The notes beneath the pieces are model-generated. The model worked only from the letters and a program-made list of their open reading frames with translations, was not told where the DNA came from and did no database searches. A DNA stretch of 64,000 nucleotides, from assembly GCF_001274725.1 (NCBI RefSeq), contig NZ_LGUF01000007.1, positions 1,743,629 to 1,807,628 on the forward strand, in the 5' to 3' direction. This DNA comes from Sporosarcina globispora (lineage in GTDB: Bacteria > Bacillota > Bacilli > Bacillales > Cytobacillaceae). Shown here in pieces: positions 56,589 to 64,000 of the stretch (within the stretch, counting starts at the first letter, position 1; each line of letters starts with the position of its first letter). A program made the position numbers and the translations under genes.

Positions 56589-58330
56589 TTTTTGAAATAG
56601 CGGGCAAGTCCCTGATAAATTCCTGCTGCTGCTGATTGCTGATACTGCGCAGAAGCAATCAGGGCCTCTTCAGCAGGATTGCTCAGATATCCAAGTTCGA
56701 TCAGAACGGCATTGCGTTTATTCTCTCTTATTACATGATAATCTCCAACTCGATAGCCCCGATCTCTAAGGTTTGTCATCGCTGTAATATTGGAGTGGAT
56801 ATTGGCTGCAAGTTCCTTTTGAAAAGGATGATAGTAATAGGTAGTCGCTCCTCTTGCAGTTCGATCTGGAGTGCTGTCATAATGAATGCTGATAAAAGCA
56901 TCTGCATTATGATAATGTGAAATGCCGACTCTGGAAGGAAGCGGCAAATAGGTATCTCCGCTTCTGGTCAGAATAACATTTGCACCTGCAGATCTTAATT
57001 TGTCTGCGAGCAATTGAGCGGTCCTGATCGTAACATCCTTTTCACGGGTTCCCCTTGCTCCTGTTGTCCCGTTATCACGGCCTCCATGGCCGGGGTCAAG
57101 GACAATTGTTTTATTTCTCAGATGCTTTTCCGCCCCCGGTTTTGTTACTGCAGGTGCAGATCCTTCAACCGTGACGATCCATCCTGCTACAAAACCCGTC
57201 CCGCCGTTTGGAAGGCGAACTTCATACCAATCGTCCTTCAAGCTGATAATTTCATAGCTATCCCCTTTGTTTGCCCTGTGAATGACAGCGGATTGGGTAC
57301 TCGCTTTTTTTCTAATATTTGAACCGTTATGTAAAATAATTGCAGAACTTCCGTTAACACTTTGATGGGAAGAGCCGGAGTTCTTCTCTTCTGCGGCTAT
57401 GTCTATAAACCAGCTTGCCACCCATCCATAGGATCCAGGCTGATATTCAATCCTTGCCCAATTATCAGCTTGCTCCAAAATGTGAAAAGTTTGGCCTTTT
57501 GAAACAGAACCAATTGGTTTCCCATTTAACGATCCTTTATTTCTTACGGTTAAAGAGGTTGCCGTAACAGTGCCGGATTTCCCGGAAGCTGACTGTTTTG
57601 GTTTGCTTTCTGATTGTGAGGACTGAACCAAAATATATTGGCTGCTGATCCAGCCGGTATTGCCCAAGAAAGAGATTTCTGTCCAGCTGCCATTTTGAGA
57701 AATAACTTCCACTGTTTCCCCCGAATTTAGCTTGCCGATGATGTCACTTTGAAGCGACGGCTTGATTCTCACATTTAGGGAGTTTGCTGTGATTTTTCCC
57801 GTTTGGCTGCTGGCGCCTATACTTTTCTTTTTACTGCTGAACTGGACAAATTCATTTGCCACCCATCCATCTCCATATGGGGTTTGGATTTTTATCCAGC
57901 TTCCTTCTGTATCCTGGACCTTATAGGAAGCTCCTTTCTGAATGGTCCCCAGAACCCCATAACTTGTTCCAGGTCCCTTTCTTACCCTAAGGCCGTCTGC
58001 AGTGATGGTAGCCTGGGAATTTTTACTGGCTGTTTCTGCTCCCGCCTCACTTGAGGGCATATCGGAAACAAGCCAGCCGGCTACCCAGCCATTTGCTCCC
58101 TGGAAATTGATTTTTATCCATTCTCCTTCGCGGGAGAGAGCATTAAATTGATCCCCTTTTTGGGCTTGTCCCAGGATTGGATAGCTTAATCCGGGACCCT
58201 GGCGGACGTTAAGATTATCAGTGGTGATTGTTACCTGGCTGTTAGCAGCCTTAACCTGTGTCCCTGCCTGAATGATGCCTGCCAATAGCATAAGGCATAT
58301 CACGAGAATAATCGGTTTTCTTTTCTTCAA
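56585..58330 (-). CDS. N-acetylmuramoyl-L-alanine amidase with five SH3b domains (YrvJ type)
   Basis: 581 residues from TTG 58330 (AAAGGAGGCGG 6 bp upstream). Signal peptide (PIILVICLMLLAGIIQAG, ending KAANS), then five SH3b wall-binding repeats, each with a LNVRQGPG/LRVRKGPG-like start and GWVA(G/N/S) end (about residues 27-420), a Lys/Pro linker, and a C-terminal Amidase_3 domain (IVLDPGHGGRDNGTTGA, ISIHYDS, AVLIELGYLSN), giving the zinc His/Glu/His set. It cleaves the bond between muramic acid and the stem peptide. Two further in-frame starts upstream (ATG 58348, 58396) lack good ribosome sites. Confidence 0.92.
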   Translation of the reverse strand: MKKRKPIILVICLMLLAGIIQAGTQVKAANSQVTITTDNLNVRQGPGLSYPILGQAQKGDQFNALSREGEWIKINFQGANGWVAGWLVSDMPSSEAGAETASKNSQATITADGLRVRKGPGTSYGVLGTIQKGASYKVQDTEGSWIKIQTPYGDGWVANEFVQFSSKKKSIGASSQTGKITANSLNVRIKPSLQSDIIGKLNSGETVEVISQNGSWTEISFLGNTGWISSQYILVQSSQSESKPKQSASGKSGTVTATSLTVRNKGSLNGKPIGSVSKGQTFHILEQADNWARIEYQPGSYGWVASWFIDIAAEEKNSGSSHQSVNGSSAIILHNGSNIRKKASTQSAVIHRANKGDSYEIISLKDDWYEVRLPNGGTGFVAGWIVTVEGSAPAVTKPGAEKHLRNKTIVLDPGHGGRDNGTTGARGTREKDVTIRTAQLLADKLRSAGANVILTRSGDTYLPLPSRVGISHYHNADAFISIHYDSTPDRTARGATTYYYHPFQKELAANIHSNITAMTNLRDRGYRVGDYHVIRENKRNAVLIELGYLSNPAEEALIASAQYQQSAAAGIYQGLARYFKN

Positions 58331-58579
58331 CAGGCCGCCTCCTTTCATAATTAAATCCCTTACTAACAGAAAAACAAACAAGGTGCATGCAGTCAAGATA
58401 ACTTTGGTCCTAAAGAACTTTCCTGCCTTAGGAAATACTTCTGCATCTTGTGTAATTTCCCTTCTATTATCGGTTTCTCTGCAATCATTTTTAGCTGGGG
58501 GTTAAATTTGACCTGTTATGAAACATTTCTTTTGAAAATGGGAAGAATAAAACAGACTACATAAAAAAGGGTGAGCACT

Positions 58580-58756
58580 ATGAGATTTGGAGAAAAAGGG
58601 ATGTCTGCACAATCTGGTGAAAATCAGCTGTTCGGGGTTGATTTTCATGATTTTATACAGAGGGAACAAAACTCAAACATGATTGAACTCGCTTCAGAGT
58701 TTGGACTATCTCTCAAGGATGTCAGGAAACTGAAAAAAACCCTGGAGCGATCATAA
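58580..58756 (+). CDS. Small helix-turn-helix-like protein
   Basis: 58 residues from ATG 58580 (AGGGTGA upstream; a GTG at 58571 is also possible). The C-terminal half, IELASEFGLSLKDVRKLKKTLERS, looks like one helix-turn-helix as found in small RNA-polymerase-sigma-like proteins of Bacilli. A small gene is present at this place, before hisS, in B. subtilis as well. Role unknown. Confidence 0.6.
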   Translation: MRFGEKGMSAQSGENQLFGVDFHDFIQREQNSNMIELASEFGLSLKDVRKLKKTLERS

Positions 58757-58826
58757 CATGTTTTTAGTCTTGACATTGATGAAAATGCTCCGTATTATAT
58801 ATAAAATGACAAATACAATTAAATGT

Positions 58827-58868
58827 TTAGCTGCAGCGCCTGACCAAGGCGTTTCTGCTTTTCGATAA
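58827..58868 (+). repeat. Remnant of family 1 repeat (both ends, no middle)
   Basis: TAGCTGCAGCGCCTGACCAA followed by GGCGTTTCTGCTTTTCGATA joins the left-end and right-end sequences of the 315-bp family 1 element with everything between lost. It lies just before the hisS T-box. Confidence 0.6.
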
Positions 58869-58871
58869 ACC

Positions 58872-59135
58872 ATTGATGGAGAAGAGTAGTTAAACCCCAC
58901 ATGAAAAGAGAGAGAGTGCCGTCCGGCTGAAAGCATTCTCACATGATGATTTAACGAATGAACACTTCGTAGGTTTCTCTCTGAAAAAGGCGTAACCTTT
59001 AGTAGGAGCTGAACGTTAACAGGCGTTAACTGTAAAAGAGGAAGTCTATTTATTGGCTTCAACTAGGGTGGCACCACGGGAAAATCAAACTCTCGTCCCT
59101 TGTATTTAATATACAAGGAGGCGGGAGTTTTTTTA
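58872..59135 (+). promoter_or_regulatory. T-box leader of hisS-aspS (histidine)
   Basis: Stem I elements GATGGAGAAGAGTAG and GAGAGAGTGCC...AAAGCATTCTC are followed by a CAC histidine codon in the likely specifier loop (58963-58965, GAACACTTC). The conserved AGGGTGGCACCACGGG T-box is at 59066-59081 and a terminator (AAACTCTCGTCCCTTGTAT with ATACAAGGAGGCGGGAGTTT, then T-run) ends at about 59133. Uncharged tRNA-His would bind and stabilise the antiterminator. Confidence 0.9.
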
Positions 59136-59233
59136 TTTTGGCGGTGCTTGCGATCATGGCTGATTTATTGGCTAGAGCGTAAACGATCAATAATTTAAAC
59201 ATAGATATCATTTTGCATTAGGAGGTTATTTTC

Positions 59234-60508
59234 ATGTCTATCCGAATACCGAGGGGAACGCAGGACATTCTGCCGGGGGAAGTTGAAAAATGGCAATTGA
59301 TAGAAGAAAAGGCCAGGGAACTTTGTGAGAAGTTTCAATATCGTGAAATCAGAACACCTATTTTTGAACATACAGAATTATTTCTGCGCAGTGTTGGAGA
59401 CACGACGGATATTGTTCAAAAAGAAATGTACACGTTTGAAGACCGCGGCGGACGAAGCCTGACACTTCGCCCTGAAGGAACAGCTTCGACTGTAAGATCA
59501 TTCGTTGAACATAAAATGTACGGTGATGCGAGCCAGCCTGTAAAGCTTTATTATATGGGACCCATGTTCCGTTATGAACGCCCCCAGGCAGGACGTTTCC
59601 GCCAGTTTGTCCAATTCGGTGTCGAAGCGATCGGCAGCGCGGATCCGGCAATTGATGCGGAAGTTATCGCACTTGCAATGTCACTTTATAGAAGCATGGG
59701 ACTGCGAAAGCTTAAATTGATTGTGAACAGCCTGGGAGATAAAGAAAGCCGATCTGCACACAGAGAGGCTCTGGTCAGCCACTTCAAGCCGCGGATCGGG
59801 GAGTTTTGCCAGGATTGCCAGAATCGCCTTGAGAAAAATCCAATGCGCATCCTGGACTGTAAACAGGACCGTGAACATGAACTAATGAAGTCTGCTCCAT
59901 CCATCATTGATTATTTAAATGATGATTCAAAAGCCTATTTTGAGAAGGTTCAAAAGTATTTAAAGAACCTGGATATTGACTTTACTGTCGATCCAAATCT
60001 TGTTCGCGGTCTGGATTATTACAATCATACTGCCTTTGAAATTATGAGCGATTCAGAAGGATTCGGCGCTATTACAACTCTTTGCGGCGGTGGACGATAC
60101 AATGGCCTCACTGAGGAAATTGGCGGTCCAGAGGCGCCGGGAATAGGTTTTGCTTTAAGTATCGAACGATTCATAGCTGCTCTTGAGGCAGAGAAGGTGG
60201 ATCTGCCTCTTAATAAGGGCATTGATTGCTACCTTGTATCCCTTGGAGAGGAAGCAAAGGATTACACAGTCGGCCTTCTTCAAAAACTTCGAATGGCAGG
60301 ATATTCTGCTGAAAGAGATTATCTTGACAGAAAAATTAAAGCTCAGTTTAAAGCGGCAGACCGGTCGAATGCTAAGTTTGTTGCTGTCCTGGGTGAAGAT
60401 GAGCTGAAAGCGAACAAAATTAACGTAAAATCAATGGAATCGGGTGAACAGACTGAGGTTGATCTTGATTCATTTATTGAAAAATTTACAGAACTTTATC
60501 AATCATAA
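59234..60508 (+). CDS. hisS: Histidyl-tRNA synthetase
   Basis: 424 residues. Class II synthetase: motif 1 region, motif 2 ([25 protein letters not shown], about residues 106-130), histidine loops [14 protein letters not shown] (HisA) and GGGRYNGL, and motif 3 [13 protein letters not shown], then the anticodon-binding HGTP domain (DCYLVSLG...[15 protein letters not shown]). TAGGAGGTTATT precedes ATG 59234. Confidence 0.97.
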   Translation: MSIRIPRGTQDILPGEVEKWQLIEEKARELCEKFQYREIRTPIFEHTELFLRSVGDTTDIVQKEMYTFEDRGGRSLTLRPEGTASTVRSFVEHKMYGDASQPVKLYYMGPMFRYERPQAGRFRQFVQFGVEAIGSADPAIDAEVIALAMSLYRSMGLRKLKLIVNSLGDKESRSAHREALVSHFKPRIGEFCQDCQNRLEKNPMRILDCKQDREHELMKSAPSIIDYLNDDSKAYFEKVQKYLKNLDIDFTVDPNLVRGLDYYNHTAFEIMSDSEGFGAITTLCGGGRYNGLTEEIGGPEAPGIGFALSIERFIAALEAEKVDLPLNKGIDCYLVSLGEEAKDYTVGLLQKLRMAGYSAERDYLDRKIKAQFKAADRSNAKFVAVLGEDELKANKINVKSMESGEQTEVDLDSFIEKFTELYQS

Positions 60509-60538
60509 ATCAGTATCTAACGTACGGGAGGAATAAAA

Positions 60539-62314
60539 ATGTTTGGGCGAACGTATTTTTGCGGGGAAGTAACGGAAAAAGCTATTGGAGAAAAAGTAAG
60601 CTTAAAAGGCTGGGTACAAAAACGCCGGGATCTGGGCGGTCTGATCTTTGTAGATCTTCGTGACCGCACTGGCATTGTTCAGGTTGTATTCAATCCGGAA
60701 ATTTCCCCTGAGGCTCTTGCAGCAGCTGAAAAAATCCGCAATGAATTTGTACTTGATATAGAGGGAGAAGTAATTGCACGTGAGGAAGGCACGATCAATG
60801 AGAACCTGAAAACAGGGTGCATTGAAATTAAAGCAGAGAAAGTCACGATCATAAATGAAGCGAAAACACCTCCTTTTGTTATTGATAATAAAGCAGATGT
60901 TTCCGAAGATGTCCGCCTTAAATACCGCTACCTGGATTTAAGACGTCCGGTCATGTTTGATACTTTTAAAATGCGTCACCAGGTAACAAAGACTATGAGG
61001 GATTTCCTTGACAGTGAGGGATTCCTTGATGTAGAAACACCTATCTTGACGAAGAGCACTCCGGAGGGAGCTCGTGACTATTTAGTTCCAAGCCGTGTGC
61101 ATCCAGGTGAGTTCTACGCCCTGCCTCAATCTCCGCAGATCTTTAAGCAATTACTGATGGTAGGCGGATTTGAGCGCTATTATCAAATAGCAAGATGCTT
61201 CCGTGATGAAGACTTGCGCGCAGATCGCCAGCCTGAATTCACTCAGGTCGACATCGAAATGAGTTTTATGAGCCAGGAAGAAATCATCGGCCTGATGGAA
61301 AACATGATGAAAAAGGTTATGAAAGAAGTGAAAAGCCTGGATGTCCAGCTTCCATTCCCGCGCATGACCTATCAGGAAGCGATGGACCGTTTTGGGTCTG
61401 ATAAGCCTGATACACGCTTTGGGATGGAATTGACGGATCTATCGGAAATAGTAAAAGAGTCAAGCTTCAAAGTATTTGCCGGAGCAGTAGCTTCCGGGGG
61501 ACAGGTTAAGGCCATTAATGTAAAAAATGGTGCAGGAAAGTATTCACGAAAAGATATAGATGCTTTAACAGAGTTTGCTGCTGTTTATGGTGCAAAAGGG
61601 CTTGCGTGGTTAAAAGCGGAAGAAGACGGATTAAAAGGTCCGATTGCCAAGTTTGTGACTGAGGATGAGCAAAAAGCATTCTATGCCGCTCTGTCAGTAG
61701 AACCGGGAGACTTGCTTCTCTTTGTGGCTGATAAGAAAAGCGTTGTGGCAGATGCACTTGGCGCACTGCGATTAAAGCTTGGAAAAGAGCTTGATCTGAT
61801 TGATCAAAGCAAATTTAATTTCCTTTGGGTTACAGACTGGCCGCTATTGGAGTACGATGAGGAAGAAGGCCGCTATTATGCAGCCCATCATCCATTTACA
61901 ATGCCTGCCAGAGAAGATTTAGATCTTCTCGATAAAAATCCAGCTCAAGTCCGTGCACAAGCATATGACCTTGTATTAAACGGCTACGAGCTTGGCGGCG
62001 GTTCATTGCGTATTTTCGAAAGAGACGTTCAAGAGAAAATGTTCAGTGTGCTTGGCTTTTCGAAAGAGGAAGCTGTTGAACAGTTTGGATTCCTGCTTGA
62101 AGCATTTGAATATGGCACTCCTCCGCATGGCGGAATCGCCCTTGGTTTAGACAGACTTGTGATGCTGCTGGCTGGCAGAACAAATCTAAGAGATACAATT
62201 GCATTCCCTAAAACAGCCAGTGCGAGCTGTGTGCTTACAGAAGCTCCTGGTGAAGTAAGCCAGGCTCAGCTGGATGATCTGCACTTAGCACTTAATTTGA
62301 AAAAAAGTGAGTAA
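60539..62314 (+). CDS. aspS: Aspartyl-tRNA synthetase
   Basis: 591 residues, bacterial type: N-terminal OB anticodon domain ([23 protein letters not shown]), class II core with motif 2 ([30 protein letters not shown]) and motif 3 ([16 protein letters not shown]), and the GAD insertion domain (about 285-415). Whether it is discriminating or also charges tRNA-Asn was not determined. GGGAGGAATAAAA precedes ATG 60539; it is cotranscribed with hisS under the T-box. Confidence 0.97.
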   Translation: MFGRTYFCGEVTEKAIGEKVSLKGWVQKRRDLGGLIFVDLRDRTGIVQVVFNPEISPEALAAAEKIRNEFVLDIEGEVIAREEGTINENLKTGCIEIKAEKVTIINEAKTPPFVIDNKADVSEDVRLKYRYLDLRRPVMFDTFKMRHQVTKTMRDFLDSEGFLDVETPILTKSTPEGARDYLVPSRVHPGEFYALPQSPQIFKQLLMVGGFERYYQIARCFRDEDLRADRQPEFTQVDIEMSFMSQEEIIGLMENMMKKVMKEVKSLDVQLPFPRMTYQEAMDRFGSDKPDTRFGMELTDLSEIVKESSFKVFAGAVASGGQVKAINVKNGAGKYSRKDIDALTEFAAVYGAKGLAWLKAEEDGLKGPIAKFVTEDEQKAFYAALSVEPGDLLLFVADKKSVVADALGALRLKLGKELDLIDQSKFNFLWVTDWPLLEYDEEEGRYYAAHHPFTMPAREDLDLLDKNPAQVRAQAYDLVLNGYELGGGSLRIFERDVQEKMFSVLGFSKEEAVEQFGFLLEAFEYGTPPHGGIALGLDRLVMLLAGRTNLRDTIAFPKTASASCVLTEAPGEVSQAQLDDLHLALNLKKSE

Positions 62315-62365
62315 TTTCCTATAAAATGTTTATCAAATGAGAAATGTTGATTTTTCAGAAAATTA

Positions 62366-62410
62366 AACCGGGAAGTAACTCCTGATTTTTAGGCCCGGTT
62401 ATTTGATTTT
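62366..62410 (+). terminator. Terminator after aspS
   Basis: AACCGGG (62366-62372) and CCCGGTT (62394-62400) pair, followed by ATTTGATTTT. Confidence 0.6.
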
Positions 62411-62457
62411 AGGGAAAAAGTGGATATAAAAGTTCAGATTAGCTCATTTTCATCAGC

Positions 62458-62486
62458 TTGAAAAAGAAGAATCCGTGTGATATGAT
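62458..62486 (+). promoter_or_regulatory. Sigma-A promoter of 6S RNA
   Basis: TTGAAA (62458-62463) and TATGAT (62481-62486) with exactly 17 bp between. The predicted start falls at the A-run that opens the 6S closing stem. Confidence 0.7.
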
Positions 62487-62495
62487 CATATCAAT

Positions 62496-62690
62496 AAAAA
62501 AGAGTCCTGATGTGTTCGTTGTAAAACCTGAAATTTTGACCAACATTATTCCTTCGGGAGTCCGGAGTTTTCCCGCAGCGTAAAAGCCTCATGGATGAGG
62601 ACTTACAAACGCAGGAAACAGGACACCCACCTGCTGAGTGCGGGTTCAAAACGAGGGCATCAACAGCGACGGCACGATTGGGACTCTTTA
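62496..62690 (+). ncRNA. bsrA: 6S RNA (BsrA type)
   Basis: About 195 nt. The ends AAAGAGTCC and GGACTCTTT form a perfect closing stem; GTGTTCGTTGTAAAACCTGA, then TTGACCAACATTATTCCTTCGGGA are the 5' part of the central bubble region as in Bacillus 6S-1. The aspS-tcdA position also matches B. subtilis bsrA. 6S RNA mimics an open promoter and sequesters the sigma-A holoenzyme. The remainder of the aspS-tcdA gap (62738-62974) shows no further feature. Confidence 0.85.
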
Positions 62691-62707
62691 ATACATACGA
62701 TTGATAG

Positions 62708-62737
62708 AATCCATGCTTGTGAGCATGGATTTTTTGT
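62708..62737 (+). terminator. Terminator after 6S RNA
   Basis: AATCCATGCT pairs with AGCATGGATT around TGTG, followed by TTTTTG. Confidence 0.75.
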
Positions 62738-62974
62738 TGTCCTGTTCATTATGATCGTACTTGGAACTGAGCTATTGTTGAAAATGTGATAAGGATTAAA
62801 TAATATAGTGCTGTTAACACTATTGGAGAGAAAGTTCGATTTAAATGTGGTAAATTGTTTAATGTAATTAATCCTATAGAACTACTTGTTTTAAAATTCA
62901 AGTATGATATATTCATTATCGGGTATTAGATAATACATGCTTTTTAAATTACATTTGATGGAGTTGATATATAT

Positions 62975-63736
62975 ATGCTTCACCAATTTTCCAGGAATGA
63001 ATTGGCTATTGGCAAAGAAGGCCTTGAAAAAATGAAAAATAGTACCGTTGCAGTACTGGGCATCGGCGGAGTTGGTTCCTTTGCTGCAGAAGCACTGGCG
63101 CGTTCCGGTGTTGGCCGGCTTGTGCTGGTTGATAAGGACGATGTTGATATTACTAATGTGAACAGGCAGATAATCGCTTTATTATCCACAGTGGGGAAAC
63201 CTAAGGTGGATTTAATGAAAGAAAGAATCAAGGATATCAATCCTGACTGTGAAGTTATTGCATTGAAGATGTTTTATACAGAAGAAACGTATGAGCAATT
63301 CTTTGAATATGGACTGGACTTTGTAGTCGATGCTTCCGATACAATTTCTTATAAGATTCATCTAATGAAAGAGTGTTTGAACAGAGGGATTCCAATGATT
63401 TCAAGCATGGGAGCTGCAAATAAAATGGATCCAACAAGATTCCAGGTTGCTGATATCTTTAAAACCCATACGGACCCGATTGCGAAGGTTATCCGCACGC
63501 GCCTTAGAAAAGAAGGGATCAGAAAAGGCGTACCGGTTGTATTTTCCGATGAAAGCCCGATCGTTATCCGGGAAGATGTCCGCAAAACAGTTGGTAAAGA
63601 CGATGCTGAAATCAGAAAGGCAAAAATGCCGCCATCTTCAAACGCATTTGTTCCGTCTGTTGCAGGATTAATCATGGCCAGCTATGTGGTAAGAGAGCTT
63701 TTAAGCGATATCAAAATTGCACGTGTGAATGACTGA
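62975..63736 (+). CDS. tcdA: tRNA threonylcarbamoyladenosine dehydratase TcdA
   Basis: 253 residues (YrvM). E1-like ThiF fold: nucleotide loop VAVLGIGGVGSFAAEALARSG (about residues 26-46), DKDDVDITNVNRQ, VDASDTISYKIHLMKECL, GAANKMDPTRF. Converts t6A37 of ANN-decoding tRNAs to its cyclic form. Start ATG 62975 follows GGAGTTG. Gene order aspS-bsrA-tcdA is that of B. subtilis. Confidence 0.93.
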   Translation: MLHQFSRNELAIGKEGLEKMKNSTVAVLGIGGVGSFAAEALARSGVGRLVLVDKDDVDITNVNRQIIALLSTVGKPKVDLMKERIKDINPDCEVIALKMFYTEETYEQFFEYGLDFVVDASDTISYKIHLMKECLNRGIPMISSMGAANKMDPTRFQVADIFKTHTDPIAKVIRTRLRKEGIRKGVPVVFSDESPIVIREDVRKTVGKDDAEIRKAKMPPSSNAFVPSVAGLIMASYVVRELLSDIKIARVND

Positions 63737-63770
63737 AAAAAGACCGGCTTTGTAGGCCGGTCTTTTGATT
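63737..63770. terminator. Terminator after tcdA (bidirectional)
   Basis: AAGACCGGCTTTG and AGGCCGGTCTT form a stem around a short loop, with A-rich left and T-rich right flanks, between convergent genes. Confidence 0.75.
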
Positions 63771-63796
63771 GTTAATGTTTTCTAAAACCTCTCCAA

Positions 63797-64000
63797 TCAA
63801 TGAACAGCTCTTTTTTCTCCATTGCTCCCATGCATCAGCAGCTGGTTGGCTTCCTTCAGGATGCTTGCCATTTCTTCATATTGAATAAGTTGATTTTTAA
63901 ATTCTGTTTCCTTGTCCATCAGCCTTCTAATTATCTGCTCATTTTGAAGCTTCAATTGGATATGTTCTTCATGCAGGCGTTTATTTTCTTCCGGCAGCTC
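63797..64000 (-). CDS. Coiled-coil protein, 3' part only (runs off the window)
   Basis: On the minus strand an open frame enters at 64000 and stops at TGA 63797. The 67 visible residues, ELPEENKRLHEEHIQLKLQN then EIIRRLMDKETEF-like heptads ending GEKRAVH, form a continuous charged coiled coil. The rest of the gene lies outside. Such tails occur in RsfA-type prespore regulators and many other Bacillus proteins, so no family is assigned. Confidence 0.6.
   Translation of the reverse strand, partial: ELPEENKRLHEEHIQLKLQNEQIIRRLMDKETEFKNQLIQYEEMASILKEANQLLMHGSNGEKRAVH

Overview
The window looks like a chromosomal segment of a low-GC, endospore-forming Bacillaceae, close to Bacillus in the broad sense; genus is inferred (a Cytobacillus- or Mesobacillus-like Bacillus is plausible) because no 16S gene is present. 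The reasons are the sporulation genes (spoIVFA/FB, spo0B, safA, coxA, bofC, spoVB), strong Shine-Dalgarno sites with many TTG and GTG starts, and gene order that largely follows the mreB to aspS/tcdA part of the Bacillus subtilis chromosome.

Left end (1-8.5 kb) is decayed accessory DNA. Two broken copies of a secreted metallophosphoesterase gene flank an intact HupE/UreJ-like membrane protein gene. Next comes the wreck of a type IV pilus locus: a frameshifted pilC, a pilin lacking its N-terminal helix, and an apparently intact prepilin peptidase. An unrecognised small ORF and a SPOR-domain membrane protein follow.

The core (8.8-45.4 kb) carries maf-radC-mreBCD-minCD (shape and division-site selection), spoIVFA-spoIVFB (sigma-K processing), rng, rplU-prp-rpmA behind an L21 leader, spo0B-obgE-pheB-pheA, then the NAD genes: niaR-nifS facing nadB-nadC-nadA with a NiaR-type operator between them. 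Spore coat and cortex genes (safA, a CotS-like gene, coxA, bofC), a lone tyrosine recombinase, ruvAB, queA-tgt-yajC, two membrane proteins, spoVB, comN and secDF follow.

From 45.4 to 49.2 kb lies a group II intron of the IIC type, inserted just after the secDF terminator. Its reverse transcriptase gene is itself split at the YADD motif by a second, unrelated group II intron with its own intact reverse transcriptase: a twintron.

The right end (49.3-64 kb) holds a CDF cation exporter, lapA-like yrvD, recJ-apt-relA-dtd, a five-SH3b amidase (yrvJ type), a T-box-controlled hisS-aspS operon, 6S RNA and tcdA. A coiled-coil gene runs off the edge.

Scattered between genes are structured intergenic repeats of two families that share one module. 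One pair of about 315-bp copies is inverted around a 16-kb core segment and separates nadC from nadA. Two genes (nifS and a TIGR04086 membrane protein) have no ATG, GTG or TTG start and appear to use ATT and ATA.
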